Shown here: positions 26,401 through 40,000 of the stretch, piece by piece
How positions within the stretch are numbered: the first letter of the stretch is position 1
Layout: each line of letters begins with the position of its first letter
Assembly: GCA_019009955.1 (NCBI GenBank)
Contig: CM032232.1
Coordinates: forward strand, 51,409,501 to 51,473,500
Direction: 5' to 3'
DNA from: Riptortus pedestris
Taxonomy: Eukaryota > Arthropoda > Insecta > Hemiptera > Alydidae
DNA: 64,000 bases
Position numbers and translations under genes: made by a program
Notes under the pieces: generated by a model
What the model was told of the DNA's origin: nothing
The model's input: only the letters and a program-made list of their open reading frames with translations
The model's database searches: none

Positions 26401-29400
26401 GCTGGTAGTCACTATCTTCATCTATAAAAATTCCAGTAATTGATATAATAAATTCAAATTTGAAATCTCAGTCTAAACACCAACAGTGATCTTGTCAAAC
26501 AGGTGACTTATAGCACAAATCATGGGATGACTTGTCACACTTCATGGAGCCATGACCTTCCTAAAATAGCATTACTATTGATAATGTTCATTGATTTCCT
26601 TACTTTTGGAAGGTGTTAGGTAAATAATTGAAGCAACATTTTTTACCATAAATGAACAAATTCTACTCTAGCATCTGTAAAACTCTAGTATGACAGAGCA
26701 ATATTATTAGGAAAAAGCGTAATAAATTCTGTATATATTGAGAGTCCTTGTATAACACTCACTGGGGGCACTGAATGTTAATTTGCAGACGTACAATTTA
26801 GGTTTATACCACACACCTAATTTGAAAGGGTTAAATTATTTCGTAAATATGAAGTTTTGTAAAGGTATGAAAATATATTGTTAATGTATTGGCTTGCCTT
26901 CTATCAATGAACAAAAAGGCTAATAGGAAGACTAATTATTGCAAGGGAATCATGAACAAAATCAATGAAACAATAGAACCATGTGAGTTATATCTGTGGA
27001 GAAAAAAGGAGTGCACACTGAGATTTCTATAGTACTAATAGAATTTATACCAGGGAATTCTTTCTGCTTAGGAGGTTTCTGTCGCTGGCTCTGAAGTAGC
27101 TTCTGTTTTATCTGCTCTTCAAAGTGATCCTGAATGCACTTCTTGACAATAAGAGCAGTTTCATCAGCTCCACTGATCTGTCATCAAACCCAAAACTTCT
27201 TTAAATAAATTAAATACTCAAAAAATTATGAAAATGAACATAGTTAATCTGACATATTTACATTTATAAAACAAGTGAAAAAATGTATATACAAAAATAT
27301 GGCTTTAAGAAAAAGGCCATCAATCAATCTATTGATTTTTTTTGTTTTTTAATAAGCCCTTTTTATGGATGTGTTTCAACCTGTAGGCCTCTCCTACACA
27401 AGGGGGTAATGAACTAACTTCCTGCAGGGACCAGCCACAAAAGAAAGTGGGGGCTAGTATTCGAAATCACAATCTTTGAATTGACAGTCAGTCTAGCGCA
27501 TTCTATTGATCTTAGAGTATCTATCAATTAATTTTAGAAACACAAGACAACAAGTGTCAGTCACTCACTGGCTTAGTAGAAGTAAGCAAATTTTCCACAT
27601 TCTTGTGTAGCACAAATGTGCCATCTCACATTCTCTATTCCTCCCTTAGTAGAAACACTATGGGAACATGACTTGAAATTTAATCTGGATGAGAGATATT
27701 TATTGATAGGGTTTAGTGAACTGTAAAAACAGAAAAATACATAAACGTCTGTTAAGAATCAAGTAAGAGCAAAACATACAGTTCAACTTTAGTTAATAAC
27801 TCAATCAAGAAGATTAGTGATATAAAATTTTTGATATGAGACTTTATAAGGGAAATTTTTTCCCATTCTAGACTTTATCCCGATTATGAATATAGAAACT
27901 GGAAATTAAAATAGACATAGTCACGATTAATTTATGTAAATAATTTTACAGCATGGAAAAAGCGACTGGTAGTTTTTAGAGGTAAATGCAGTGATCTAAC
28001 TAAGAATTGTGATTGATTCCTGTGTGGACAGTAAGGACTTAATTAGTGAAGAGCTCATTAAAAAAATCCTTAGTTAATTTTGTAAACAAAGATGGGAAGA
28101 AAGAATAAGACTAACACACTCATGAAAAGCATGTTCCACTAGTTGATATTTCATTTGTTCTTGTAAAAAGGAAGTTCAGATTTTCAGGAAAAGAATAAAG
28201 GAAGGTAAGGAGTCTTGTTTCCTTCTATGTGAAAATATTAAACAATAACCCCAAGAAACTCCATACAAAACCAAAATTAAGATAGAACTATCCCTTTCTA
28301 ACCTGTATAAACTGGCTGACTCATAATAGGCATTAGCCAGTATGAGTATAAAAAAACAACTTTTGCTCAACGCCTCAGTGGCATGGTGTCAGTGAGAAAT
28401 TTACTAAGTATTTCTACCGGTTAAGACCAAATAAATCCAAGAAAGTATTTTTGTGCCTACTAATGTAAAATAAAATAAAATATATGGTGCTGTTAGAGAC
28501 ATTTTCATTATGTGGGATGATAATGAATATTTTGATTTTGACGAACCATATAAATGTTTCTCTAAATACAAAAGTATTGAACAATCACATGAGCCTTCAT
28601 AATCTGTTGCAGGATTGAACGGGAAATAAGAAACAGCATTATCACTGCTCATAAAGAAAATATTTCTAATTAGCAAAACAAACAATACTGCTGATTTAAA
28701 AATCTAATGTGGGCTCCAGTGTACACCTTGTACTCTGATTAAACTGACTAAGCAAAATCTTGGGTTGCATTTCATTTAAAATTATTTCATTTGAAAGTAC
28801 TACACAATAACTCCGTTCCAATGCAGCAGATGAAAAATGTCAGAGAGCCTAATTTATAGATCTTTTTATATACACAAACATAAACAAAAAACGTTTTATA
28901 CAAATGTTTCGTATATCTATGTCAATTTTTAGCAAAAGGAGAAGTGCACAACAAGACATTACAACAATCCCAAATATGAGATTTTGTTGGGGAGATAATT
29001 ATTGTAAGTTTGGTTAGCTGTGAATTGATCATGAAGGCTCCCCCACGGCCTCGGTCTGTTATGTGTGTCCCTCGTGAATGGTCCCATGTGTCATTAAAGT
29101 TGATATGACAAATATCAGTTTGACCTCTATTTTATTATCCAAACCCCTTGCACCAACAAATTTCAACATTTTAAGACTAGCCATCCAGAATTATGCGAGA
29201 TGGTAGATATGTACAGACGTTGTGCCGAATCTAGTCAAAATGGGTTCAGAGAGAGTCATAATGGATAATTCCATTGAAATCTGAATACCAAAAATTTTCA
29301 CTATTTACATTGTAGAAGGAAGTAAAAACATAAATATGCTTAAACATTAGAAGTGAAAGTGATGAACTACCTTTCCTAAATATCTAATACAAATTAATTA

Positions 29401-29403
29401 ATA

Positions 29404-29444
<41 letters not shown>

Positions 29445-30975
29445 TAATAAATATTAAATCTTACAAAATTAGCATAAGAAAATGATTCATTGTTGGAATA
29501 CAATAATAAATACAATACAGGTAGAAGTTAGGGTTGTGAAATTACCATCCAAGGATGTCTGGTGCTAAATATCTTGTATTTGGTCAGGAGTCTAACATGC
29601 AGATGTGATACTCTAACTCGAGGGATATATATATATATATAAATAACCTGACTACAACTCTTTTTGTTTTTAAATTTGGTTCATTCAATTAAAAAATTTC
29701 AATTCTATAAATGAATTTATTAATGAAGACTTCATGGCTTATGATTGAATATTAACTTTAATAAGTATTAAGCTCCAACTGATTTATTTAGAATTATTTG
29801 GAAGTGGGAAAGAGTACTATTAGTTGAAATTTTTCAATTTCGATTAGCTGAAACAACAATTCTCATGTTATTTCGCCTTATTTTCTCTTATGTTAAAACT
29901 GTTGTGTAAATGACAATGATCTCAAATATTAATGTTATGTATCAGGAGGAGCCTGGATAGCCAGCCGTCTTTGCTAAGATCTAAATGCTCTTGATAAATC
30001 TAAGCTGTGGTTTCGATTTCTGTATGGTGAACAGGAATTTATTTAGTATGAACGTAGTAAACAAAATTCTTAAGCCTACTGAGTTAGAAAAAGTCCGTCA
30101 CGCAGGGGCTGCGTTAACTAAGCAGATTTCCCACGTGCGTCCCTTTTTTGCATTTATCTCAAAAATTAAAACTTAAATGAGAACAACATTTGGTATCAAT
30201 TTTGGTGGCTTCAAATAAAATGCTTCATAACATAATAGAATATTGTTAATATGAGATGAGTAGAAGTGGGTGTTTACTGAAGACCAAAAACAAAAAATGC
30301 AAATATCTCAGTTAATAATCAAGATAGTGAAAAAATGTACATGGCAACATTTATAGAACATCAAATTTGCAATAAGACTAGTTCTATACAATTTTTCAAT
30401 CCGACGCCTAATAACGGACATATTAAGAATTTTCGAAATTCTCCCCCTCTAAACCGCCCTCCCCCTGGTCCGATTTCAGCTGTTAACGAACTTGATCTGT
30501 CTTTTTGTATAAAACGATTATATATCAAGTTTGGTAAAGATAAAACAAAAAGTCCGTCACACAGGGGCTGCGTAAACTAAGCAGATTTCCAACCTGAAGT
30601 TTTACAATAGAGAAATTTCACGAGAGCCGAGCAGTTAAGGAAACGGCCGAACTAGCTTTTGGCGGGAAAGTCACTCGTCCGTTAGCCGCCTAGATTTAAT
30701 AAAAATGCAAATATCTCGGTTAATATTCAAGATAGAGAATAAATGTGTATAACAATTTTTATAGTAAATTTAATTTGCAATAAGATTGGTTCTGTACAAT
30801 TTTTCGATTGACGTATAGTAACGGAGATATATCGAATTTTTGAAAATCCTCCCCTCTAAACCCCCCCCCCACTGCTCCGATTTCAGCCGTTAACGAACTT
30901 GATCTTTCCTTTTACATACAACGACTAAATGTCGAATTTGGTAACGATCAAACAAAAATTGCGACCAGGTAACAG

Positions 30976-31021
<46 letters not shown>

Positions 31022-34000
31022 GGACCACAGTTTCGACATTTTCTCGGTAGGATCGATGGACATTTGAAGAAAAATTTTTAAAATTCCGTCATGAGTACAA
31101 CCTCAATAGCTGATTTCCCTTAAGGGAAATCTGCAAAAATGTGATAAGATAACTGTAGATGTTCTGTCTCAATTAGATCTGTTAACATAAAGTAAATTTT
31201 AATAAATAATTTTATTTATCACTGTTATTTTATGTATCTATTGTGGTATTATATTATGAGACCATGCATGGAGCTCATGACTTCATGTATCATTTAAATA
31301 ACTGTTGGGCTTTTTTGGTGTGGCCAAGGTATTTACTATCAACATTTTGTTAGTCATATAATCTAGCTTTCTTCAGGCTTTCTCAACTGAGAAATGCTAG
31401 CGAAGTATTGGTAGAAGATAACATGTCATGGTCTATACCAGAATACTCCAATAGTCATGGCGTGAACTGCGTAAACCAGTGAGAACATATTTACAAACTT
31501 GCTATGAACTACAATCCTGAAATAACTGGGCATCTGACACCTTGGTATTACAATTATTGTTCTTGTAAATACAGATTATGTCTAATAGTTGTACCCATAT
31601 AGAGGATATCACTATACGATACTACCAAAAAATAAATGTCCCAGGAAGAGAATTCTACTTGAGACCAGAATTTTAAGAGGACGCTTTTCCTTAACCTGCA
31701 AAAGCTAACTTATGATAGGCACTAATACCATTACCCATCTACAGTCTTACCACACTGAATGGTGTCAGTGAGATTTTAACCATTACACTGTGGTTACAGG
31801 TATTGAAAATAGGCATTGTATAAATGCATATAAAAAGAACACAGGATATAATTAATACTTTCCCAGAGCTCCTTTAGAGAGCCTTTAGAAATGAAGAGTA
31901 AGATAAATTTAAAACTAAATTTTGCAATATTGCTAGTGCTCGTTAAAATAAATATTAGAATCCAGGTATTCATTGTTCCCGGGATTCAAGGAGCCATTGA
32001 AGCATAGTTAAAATAAAGTATTAATTCCCTGTACTTGAGGATGAAATCCTTAATATGATGGCTGTTCGGAGTACTTTCATTACAGAAGGGTTTTTGAGTG
32101 AATTTTGCCTATATATATATCACTGAGGATTATATATATTACATAAAACTTTGTGTGTGTCTGTGTGTTATTTTGCTGATTTAATATATTTATTTGATCT
32201 GTCTTCTGTTGAAAAGCATAGCCTTTTACAAGAATCTGTCTAGTCTTAAAAAAGACATTTGCTCTGATACCCTGAACTTTGCAAAATGGATATATTCTCT
32301 TTAGGAGTACACGTAACGAACAACTACTATATTTATATAATTTATAACAGAGAGTAAAATAGTAATTAAATTTGATCAAAAATATTATCATCCAAGCTTA
32401 ATTAGAATTAAATTTTGCCTAATACCTGCTGCTGGGAGCCCTTTGCACTGTGACTGTGATATAAAGTACATCCCTTACCATCTGCTACTTTCCCTTCCCC
32501 TAAAAGCACATAAAAATCCACTGTAAGAAAAGGGCAAATATGAATAATGAACACATACGTGAATATGTGGGAAAAAAATTCATAGATTGCTTTTGTAACA
32601 GCAAATATCTGATTTATAATTCAAATTTACTAAAAACAACTTACTGTACTTAAAAACCTTACATTCACTTCTAAGATCAAGAGATCCTAATATATTGAAG
32701 AATGGTAATTATAAAAGAATTGTCCAATTTTAATTAAACTTGATGGTTTCATAATATAATATTTCAGCAAAAAGAAAAAAAGATAGCTAATATGAATAGA
32801 AATGTCATCAATGTATACTTTTTGGATTGCAAGTAATGAATGCTATCACCCAAGAAAAGTGAAATATCTAGAATAAAATGAGGAGAGGATGGAAATCAAG
32901 CAAATTAATGGAGGAGTTTGTCCAAATAAGTGCAATAAAACAGCTCAAAAGAAAAAAAATGACAAACATAAAATAAGATGAACAGGCTTACCCAACACAA
33001 TTCGATTAAAATAGAACACAATATTCAATTAAAAAGAAATATGCAAATTCTTATTATAAAAATCTTCCCCTCCGAAACTATAGTAGTAGCTGTAAAAACT
33101 ATGAAAAGCAGAGACTATGTTCTTACAAAGGTTTATAGTGAAATCGAGCACCAACTTCTCAAAAGTGCTTCTCATTGCCGAAATTAAAATAAAATAAAAA
33201 ATAATCTTGCTTTCTTGAGTACTTTTGTTTACTCTAATATGATTTTGAAACAAATTATTTGTGAGCATGAGAGCATGGGAAATTTCACCCACGAGATTCA
33301 TGGCATTATTCAAAAGTTAAGCAAAAATATTATGAACTTCCAGTCAGAAGGACTTGCCAAGACATTTTTTTCTTCTGAAAACCTCAATTCGAAAGGGTAA
33401 ATACTTTCCAACTTTTCTAGAGACTACAATTCTTGAAGGATGATTCTTCTGCCCACAGCTAAACCTCTCCTGTTATGGGTGACAGACTCTGCCATGGCTC
33501 TTCAGATGAACAAACCATCTTAGCCCAGGACTCCTGGCCCTAGAGTTCCTCTTTAATTATAATCTCAACATCAATGTCTGCTCTTGTTTATAGTATTTTG
33601 TATTGTTTCTCATGCTCAATCTCATTGATGGCTCTTCTAATTTCTGATCTTTTTGGTGTCTTTGGTGGGCTTTCTTAGCCCTCCAACACTCCTAATTCCC
33701 TTTGTAATATTCCACCACCATACTTTATCACGGTACTATATATACCTTATATATGACAATCGAGATCTTCGGGTAATGACCATATCTTCATTTCCAAAGT
33801 CTCACTAGACATACTAGCTTCCTTAGGGCTGGGACTGAAAAGTTGTGTTCCTATTCAGGTGTATCTATCTATTTGTCAGGTGCCATGGGCAGAGCCTCCC
33901 CTTCCAGGGGACTTCGAGTACTTTCTGTTCCCTTGTTATTTTGTCTTCTTTGTTTATAGTGTTCTATCCAGGTGCATTGATTGACTTCCAGAGCTTGCTC

Positions 34001-37000
34001 AATCTATAGTCATTTCCTCTATTGATGATTTTTGGGCATTTCTTTCAATAACTCTGATGCGTCTTGTTTTCTTTCCTGCTGTTGATCAACTTCTCCCAAT
34101 GCCTTGAGTTCATCAAATTTCATGTTTGCCAAAATTGTTCTGCTATTGCTGAGTCTTCAGTCTGAAACTTTTTCACACTTTTGTCATGTTTTCCGACCCT
34201 GGTGTGCTAATTAACCTGCCTATCTGGCTCATGTATTAAGGTATACTGATAGCTATAGATTGAGAAAGCTTTGGAAGCTCATCATTGCACCTAGAAAGGA
34301 GACTATAAACAAAGAAGATAAACTCACTAGGGAACAGAAGCCGAGAAATTACCCGAAGATTCCTGGTTGGAGTGGCTCTGCCCAGAACACCAGACAAGAC
34401 AGATACATAAACCTGAATAGGAACACAATTCTTCAGTCTCAGAGAAACCCCTGAGGAAGCCAGAAGTATGTCTAGCAAAACAATGGCAAAAAAAACATGA
34501 AAATGGGGCTAATAGCTCAATTGTAATAATGACAAGGACTGAAAGGAAGTCTACGAGTATACCTTATATATGTTTAATTTTGCTTCCTTGGAGAGGCTTT
34601 TGATGCGGAGAGTATTCTACAAACCATAAAAGAAAGTATAAAAAAATCAGATCATTCCAACCAGTCTAGCTAAAATGTCAACTTCTAAGATATTAGTCCA
34701 GTTACCATTCTTCTCAAATACTTAAAGAGTGCAAGCAGGAAATTTGAAATCTCTCAAAACAATAGAATTCTTTACAATAGAGTATTTATTAGATACACGA
34801 GCTGTTGAAAATGTCTCTATATTTCATCCTTAGAAGTAAAAAGTGTTGAATAACAAGAGTTGCCATTTTACTACTAGGTCATTCAGCTAGTAAGCCAACA
34901 ATATGTATATATTAATAGTTAGATCCCCAAAAAATAATTACATATGAAGTAGTCAGATTGTGTTGCATTCAAAACTTACTACCACAACAGCAGCAAATGG
35001 AAACTAAATTTCTTACTGTTTAAAAGACAGATTGAAAAAAAGAAGCTTAGAGCCAAATAATTAAAAATTTGAGGCATATTAAAATGGACTAGTGTGAGGT
35101 AAGGTTTGCTAAAGTATAGTACAGAGAAAAAGTACTACAGGTTAAATACATAAATTCATTGAACTAACTATGAATTCCAACATATTATAATTAAATATTT
35201 TACAACAATGAAATATAAATTTACAAATAACATTATAAAGGCTTGATAAATATAACAAGGTAATGAGGTAGAAAATTCTGCTATAATAAAGAGAAGTGAA
35301 TTCCTCATATTACATTATATCAACTCTATTTTATTACATATTATCAGAATATTATATATTCCACTAATATATGCAGATTGAAACCCTGAATTTCCATCAT
35401 AAAGAAATTTCATGTTTGATATTTGCACAACTTCTTTAATATTTTCTACACTGTTTTTTTTTTCTAGTTTATTTATTTTTATTTTTTCTATTAAAAATAG
35501 TCTATAAGACTTAGAAATTATTATTGTGAGATAAAAAGATTAATAATCATAAGTTTTCTGGTTTAATGTCGCAGAGATGATAATAATAAAAAGAAATGCA
35601 CTATATAATCATACTTGCAGAGGTGGCACTTTTGGTTGAGGCAACAGATTCTTTTCGCTCTTTTGATGTCTCTCTCGTAGCAATACTTCCCCTGTCTTCC
35701 TGAACAGGAGACTTTTTTCTGTGATCTTCTTTTGTTCTAACCTGAAAAATAAGGAATAAATTATAGGAATAAGTTTAAGCGGCACTAGTTTTTTCCAATG
35801 AAAGCAAGAGTAAATTTATTGGGAAAAAAATAAATGTTTATGATAATCTCTGTGTGAGACTAGAGGTTGCAAATTCGATATGATACTTCACAGTTGCAGT
35901 AAACTGTAAATAACCATTATTAGCCCACATAAATTAAGTGTAAGGTCTCATAATAAATAAGGCTCAATGATCTGACACATCACATCCCCCTCCCACAGAT
36001 TGCTGGCTCTCTCATATTTAGTCCTTCCAAATGAGTTGGTTTAGGTTGAAGTTAGTTGGTTAAGGCATAAAATAGGAGATAAAAAGAAACTGCCATCTTT
36101 AGATGTCCTTGTCCTATCTATGCACTGAAAATTCACATAAACCAACCAGTTCTTGCAAGCTAATTCACACTGCAATTTGAGGCAGAAATACACAATAACT
36201 TTAATCACGAGAGCTTTAAGAATGTCATGCTTTCAAATTTGGAAAGTGAAGAGCAGAGTTTAAGAGAGGACCTATTAATGGTTACAATAAAGAACTGATT
36301 AACAATGAATTTGAGAATACTAAATTGCTTAAGAAAAATGGGACCAAAACAGTTGATAACAACATAAAATCTGCTATACTACCTTATGGAAAAGTTCTCA
36401 AAAAATTTAGTCTAATGACCATGTTGACTATTGTCAGGATTTTCACTAAGCCAGATGGGACAAAGCACAAAAAGATGACCTGTGGTTAAGAAATCCAGCA
36501 ATATAAAGTGACCCAATTGCATATGGAACAAAACAATGTATGGAAAGATTGGACAAACAAGCAGGCATATAAACACAAGAGTATTAAAATATGTAAATCC
36601 ATTAAGAAGTAATAAGTAACAAAAGCCACAGTGGCAGCAAATTTTCATAATTTGAGTTACTAGGTAAAATTTGTTGAAAAGTTTGATCAAATTACAAACT
36701 ATAAAGAAAGATTAATCAAGACAGTCATTGAAATTCAAAAACATCCAAATAATTTTAATAGAGAAGATGGATATTGACTCAGCAAACTCTGAACACCTGT
36801 TTTCCACACAAAATTGGTCCTTAATTCTGGGAAAGCAGAAAGAACAATAAGAAATGCACAGGTCCAAATAACGAACCCACCCAGACTTCAACCAACACCC
36901 AGCAACTTCGTCCAAGGAACTGGCAAGGCAAAAACAAAATCAGACAGGACAGCTGATCCTTATTCACAGCTCAGTTACTCTGAAAAAGCTAGCCGTATGA

Positions 37001-40000
37001 CTAGTGAACAAATGGTAGAAATTGTCATGATAGGGTCAATATGAGAAGGCTTCAAAAATCATTATTACAAAATTTCTAATTGAATAAAAAATCAAAAAAT
37101 CTTTGAGTTAATTTCTTTGCTTAAATTGTTATCCAGAATAGATCAGCTAAAAGACTTAAATCCTCAATGTAATCTTTGTGAATAGTTTTTTCAATCATAA
37201 TAACAGTCTCTGTTATAAAAATTTAGATGAATCTATATTCAAATAATTTTAGAAATAGCAGAATTAATAAGTTATAAAGGTCTCTGTAGGAAATTAGTTT
37301 CTACTGTGGCCAACACAAAAAAATTAAAAAAGCTTTAACACTTTTTTGACTCCTGTTTTAAACTCCCAAGATGGCAAAAATGAACAAAAAATAGAATCAT
37401 ATATATCGAGCGACATGTTCTAGTTTTTTCTTCCACTTTTGTGTGGATTAACCATATTATAACATTTATCCTAAGGCATACAGTTATATAGATTGAAAAC
37501 AATTTTGAACCTGAGATAAATGTTGCAGGACTCAACAATTTCTGAAATTAATTAATTCTAACTATATAATAATCTATTTTAAATTAGGGAAACACTTGCT
37601 CTACATACTTTTTCCATTAAGTGACTTATTACTCCACGAATTCTATGATCTTGAGATCTTCCATAATGGTCACCTTTTCCTCCTATTTCATTTAGAAATT
37701 CTGAAACATAACTTAATATTATTTACCATTTAACTAATTTTTTTAAAATTAGTGATTAACTAAACTAAAAGAAAGTGAATGAAACTTGTGAGCTAAGTGA
37801 CAACTAATATTTATTAAAATTGGGCTTTAGTACAACCTAATTCAATATCACCCAAAATGGAGATATGTAAAACACATTTAGATATCTTTAAATCATGAAC
37901 TGGAAGGAGTTTAATAAGTGAGAAACTTGTGATTGGACACCAACACATGAAACAAAATTTAATAATCTAGGCAATTATTTATAAGTTAATAGACCCCAGA
38001 AGTTATTATCTTTGGAGAGGAAACTATTTTTGGGATATATGTATAAATATTTCTAGCATTTCTGGACAATATATTATATATTTGAGGAAAATTAGATCAA
38101 ATTTAACTTAAATTACTAATTTCCAATATAAAGAAAATAATTTCTTCAATCTTTTTCAAATCTAAAAATATAAAGAGAAAGAGTATTTTTTCAAGGTTAT
38201 CTTCTAGGAAGCATAGCTTGGTGCACTTCCTCTGTAGGTGGAACTGGTCCTGACACAGCTGTGTCATCCTGGTTTACTTCCTAGACTACATCAATATCGA
38301 TATTAGAGTGCTCTGCTATTCAAGTGATAAAGAAATTTATCTCATAACGAGAATTGAATCTGCACCTATTTTTACTCGCACCTAACTGAGGGTAGTGGTT
38401 AGGTTTTCTCATTCCCATTAAACCCCACAATGAAGAATAGAAATTGAAGCATACTCCTATCTAAACATTTTTAAATCACCTTTAGACTTGTCAAGAGTTT
38501 GTGTACTTCCACCTTTGTGACTTCCATGTTCCATTAGAAACCTAGAAACAAAAAAGAAAATGAAAGAAAAAGAAACTTTATTATTATTAAAAAATGAATA
38601 AATCAGTTGCACAATTGCACACTTTCAGCAGATGTGTAAATAGCATTATAATAATGAATTACTAAATAAAAAATACACAGAAATCCATACTGTCTTGAAT
38701 TAAATCAGTAAATGTTAATGCTAATTTAAACTGTAAAAGATTATCATTAATTCTGGCTTTCATTTCTAGCAGAGACATTGTAGAAATATCAATTTTCATG
38801 GAAAATATGAAACACTTCTTCAGCACATGAGTATGACGTCTTCAGGAAGTATGCTAGCAAAGTGCCTCGAGACAATCTAAAAGTACTTATAGATTACTGC
38901 CTAAAAATAGTGTTCCATTACACTCAAAAATTTGTATGCCAGTAAAATATGATTCCATTGGAAATGAAAGCTACGATGAGAGTTTAATATTTTTATATAT
39001 AGATAAGGCCGGAGGTCAATCGTAAAAAGAAACACTCACTCCCTTCTTATACTCCTTTATTCAATCAATCAACATGTTTTGCTTCTCTTTGGATATCATT
39101 TAATCAAATCAAATATTTATTAAATATTGGTCTAATGTCAGAAGTTTGAGTTTTATTTAGAGAGCTTTGGTTGATTTGTTTCAATATATTGGAGTGTTTG
39201 AAGAGAACACACAGTATCTGTGCAAATAATTATGTGTTTGTTTTATTATTTGCATATTCCTAAGGGCTGACAATAATAAATTGAAATATGATTTTAAACT
39301 TCACTTGCTGTCAATCACAGACAGACTGGTATTCTGAGAACAGAAATAATTTGAAAGGGCAGATTATCCGGAAGTGTGCTCATCAAAGAAAAGGGATCAT
39401 ATAAACAAACAATATTTCTGTTTTAGTTGCAATACACTTTTTAAATAAATGCAAAACAAATAATGATCAGAGTTTACATTTACCACCTAATCCATATGAT
39501 TCAAAGAATAAATGAAAGAAAACTCACTTTAAATCAGCTGAATGTGCTGAAACAAGTGCAGAAAAATCTTCCATTGCTTGTGAGTTAAGCCTTTTCACTG
39601 ATGGTTCTAACTCCTGTGCTACTGTTGCCAACTGTTTCACTTCACATCTCACTCTAACCACTTCACTAATCTAGGACAAAGTTGCACAAAATCGTAAATC
39701 AGTTATGGTTATTGAACGTTATATTAAAATAAGTGAGTATCTAGGGTGTGTGACATAAACTCAACAGCAAAAATATTGGCGCTCTTCAATTTTTGTTGAA
39801 ACTACCATTAAAAAATTTATGTGGTTCATTTTTTTTTTTCAGATAAGGGGCTGGTGTGTATATGAGAAACAAATACGTAATACAGAAAAGTCAGAGTTTT
39901 TATGTAAAGACATTTTTAAGGTAAAAAAAAAATAACAGCAATATTCCAAAATATAAGAAATACTCTTTATTTTTCATTTATAATAAAGGTACAGCTTTAG

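Larger units (their letters stand above)
27178..32425 (-). other. RNF207 intron 15 (5.2 kb), repeat-filled
   Basis: Holds a second SINE-like unit (about 27340-27530), (TA)n at 29408-29440 and 29625-29640, a degraded SINE (29945-30078), nested R1 copies (30093-31134) and a weak inverted motif at 31330-31440. The rest shows nothing recognisable. Confidence 0.55.
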
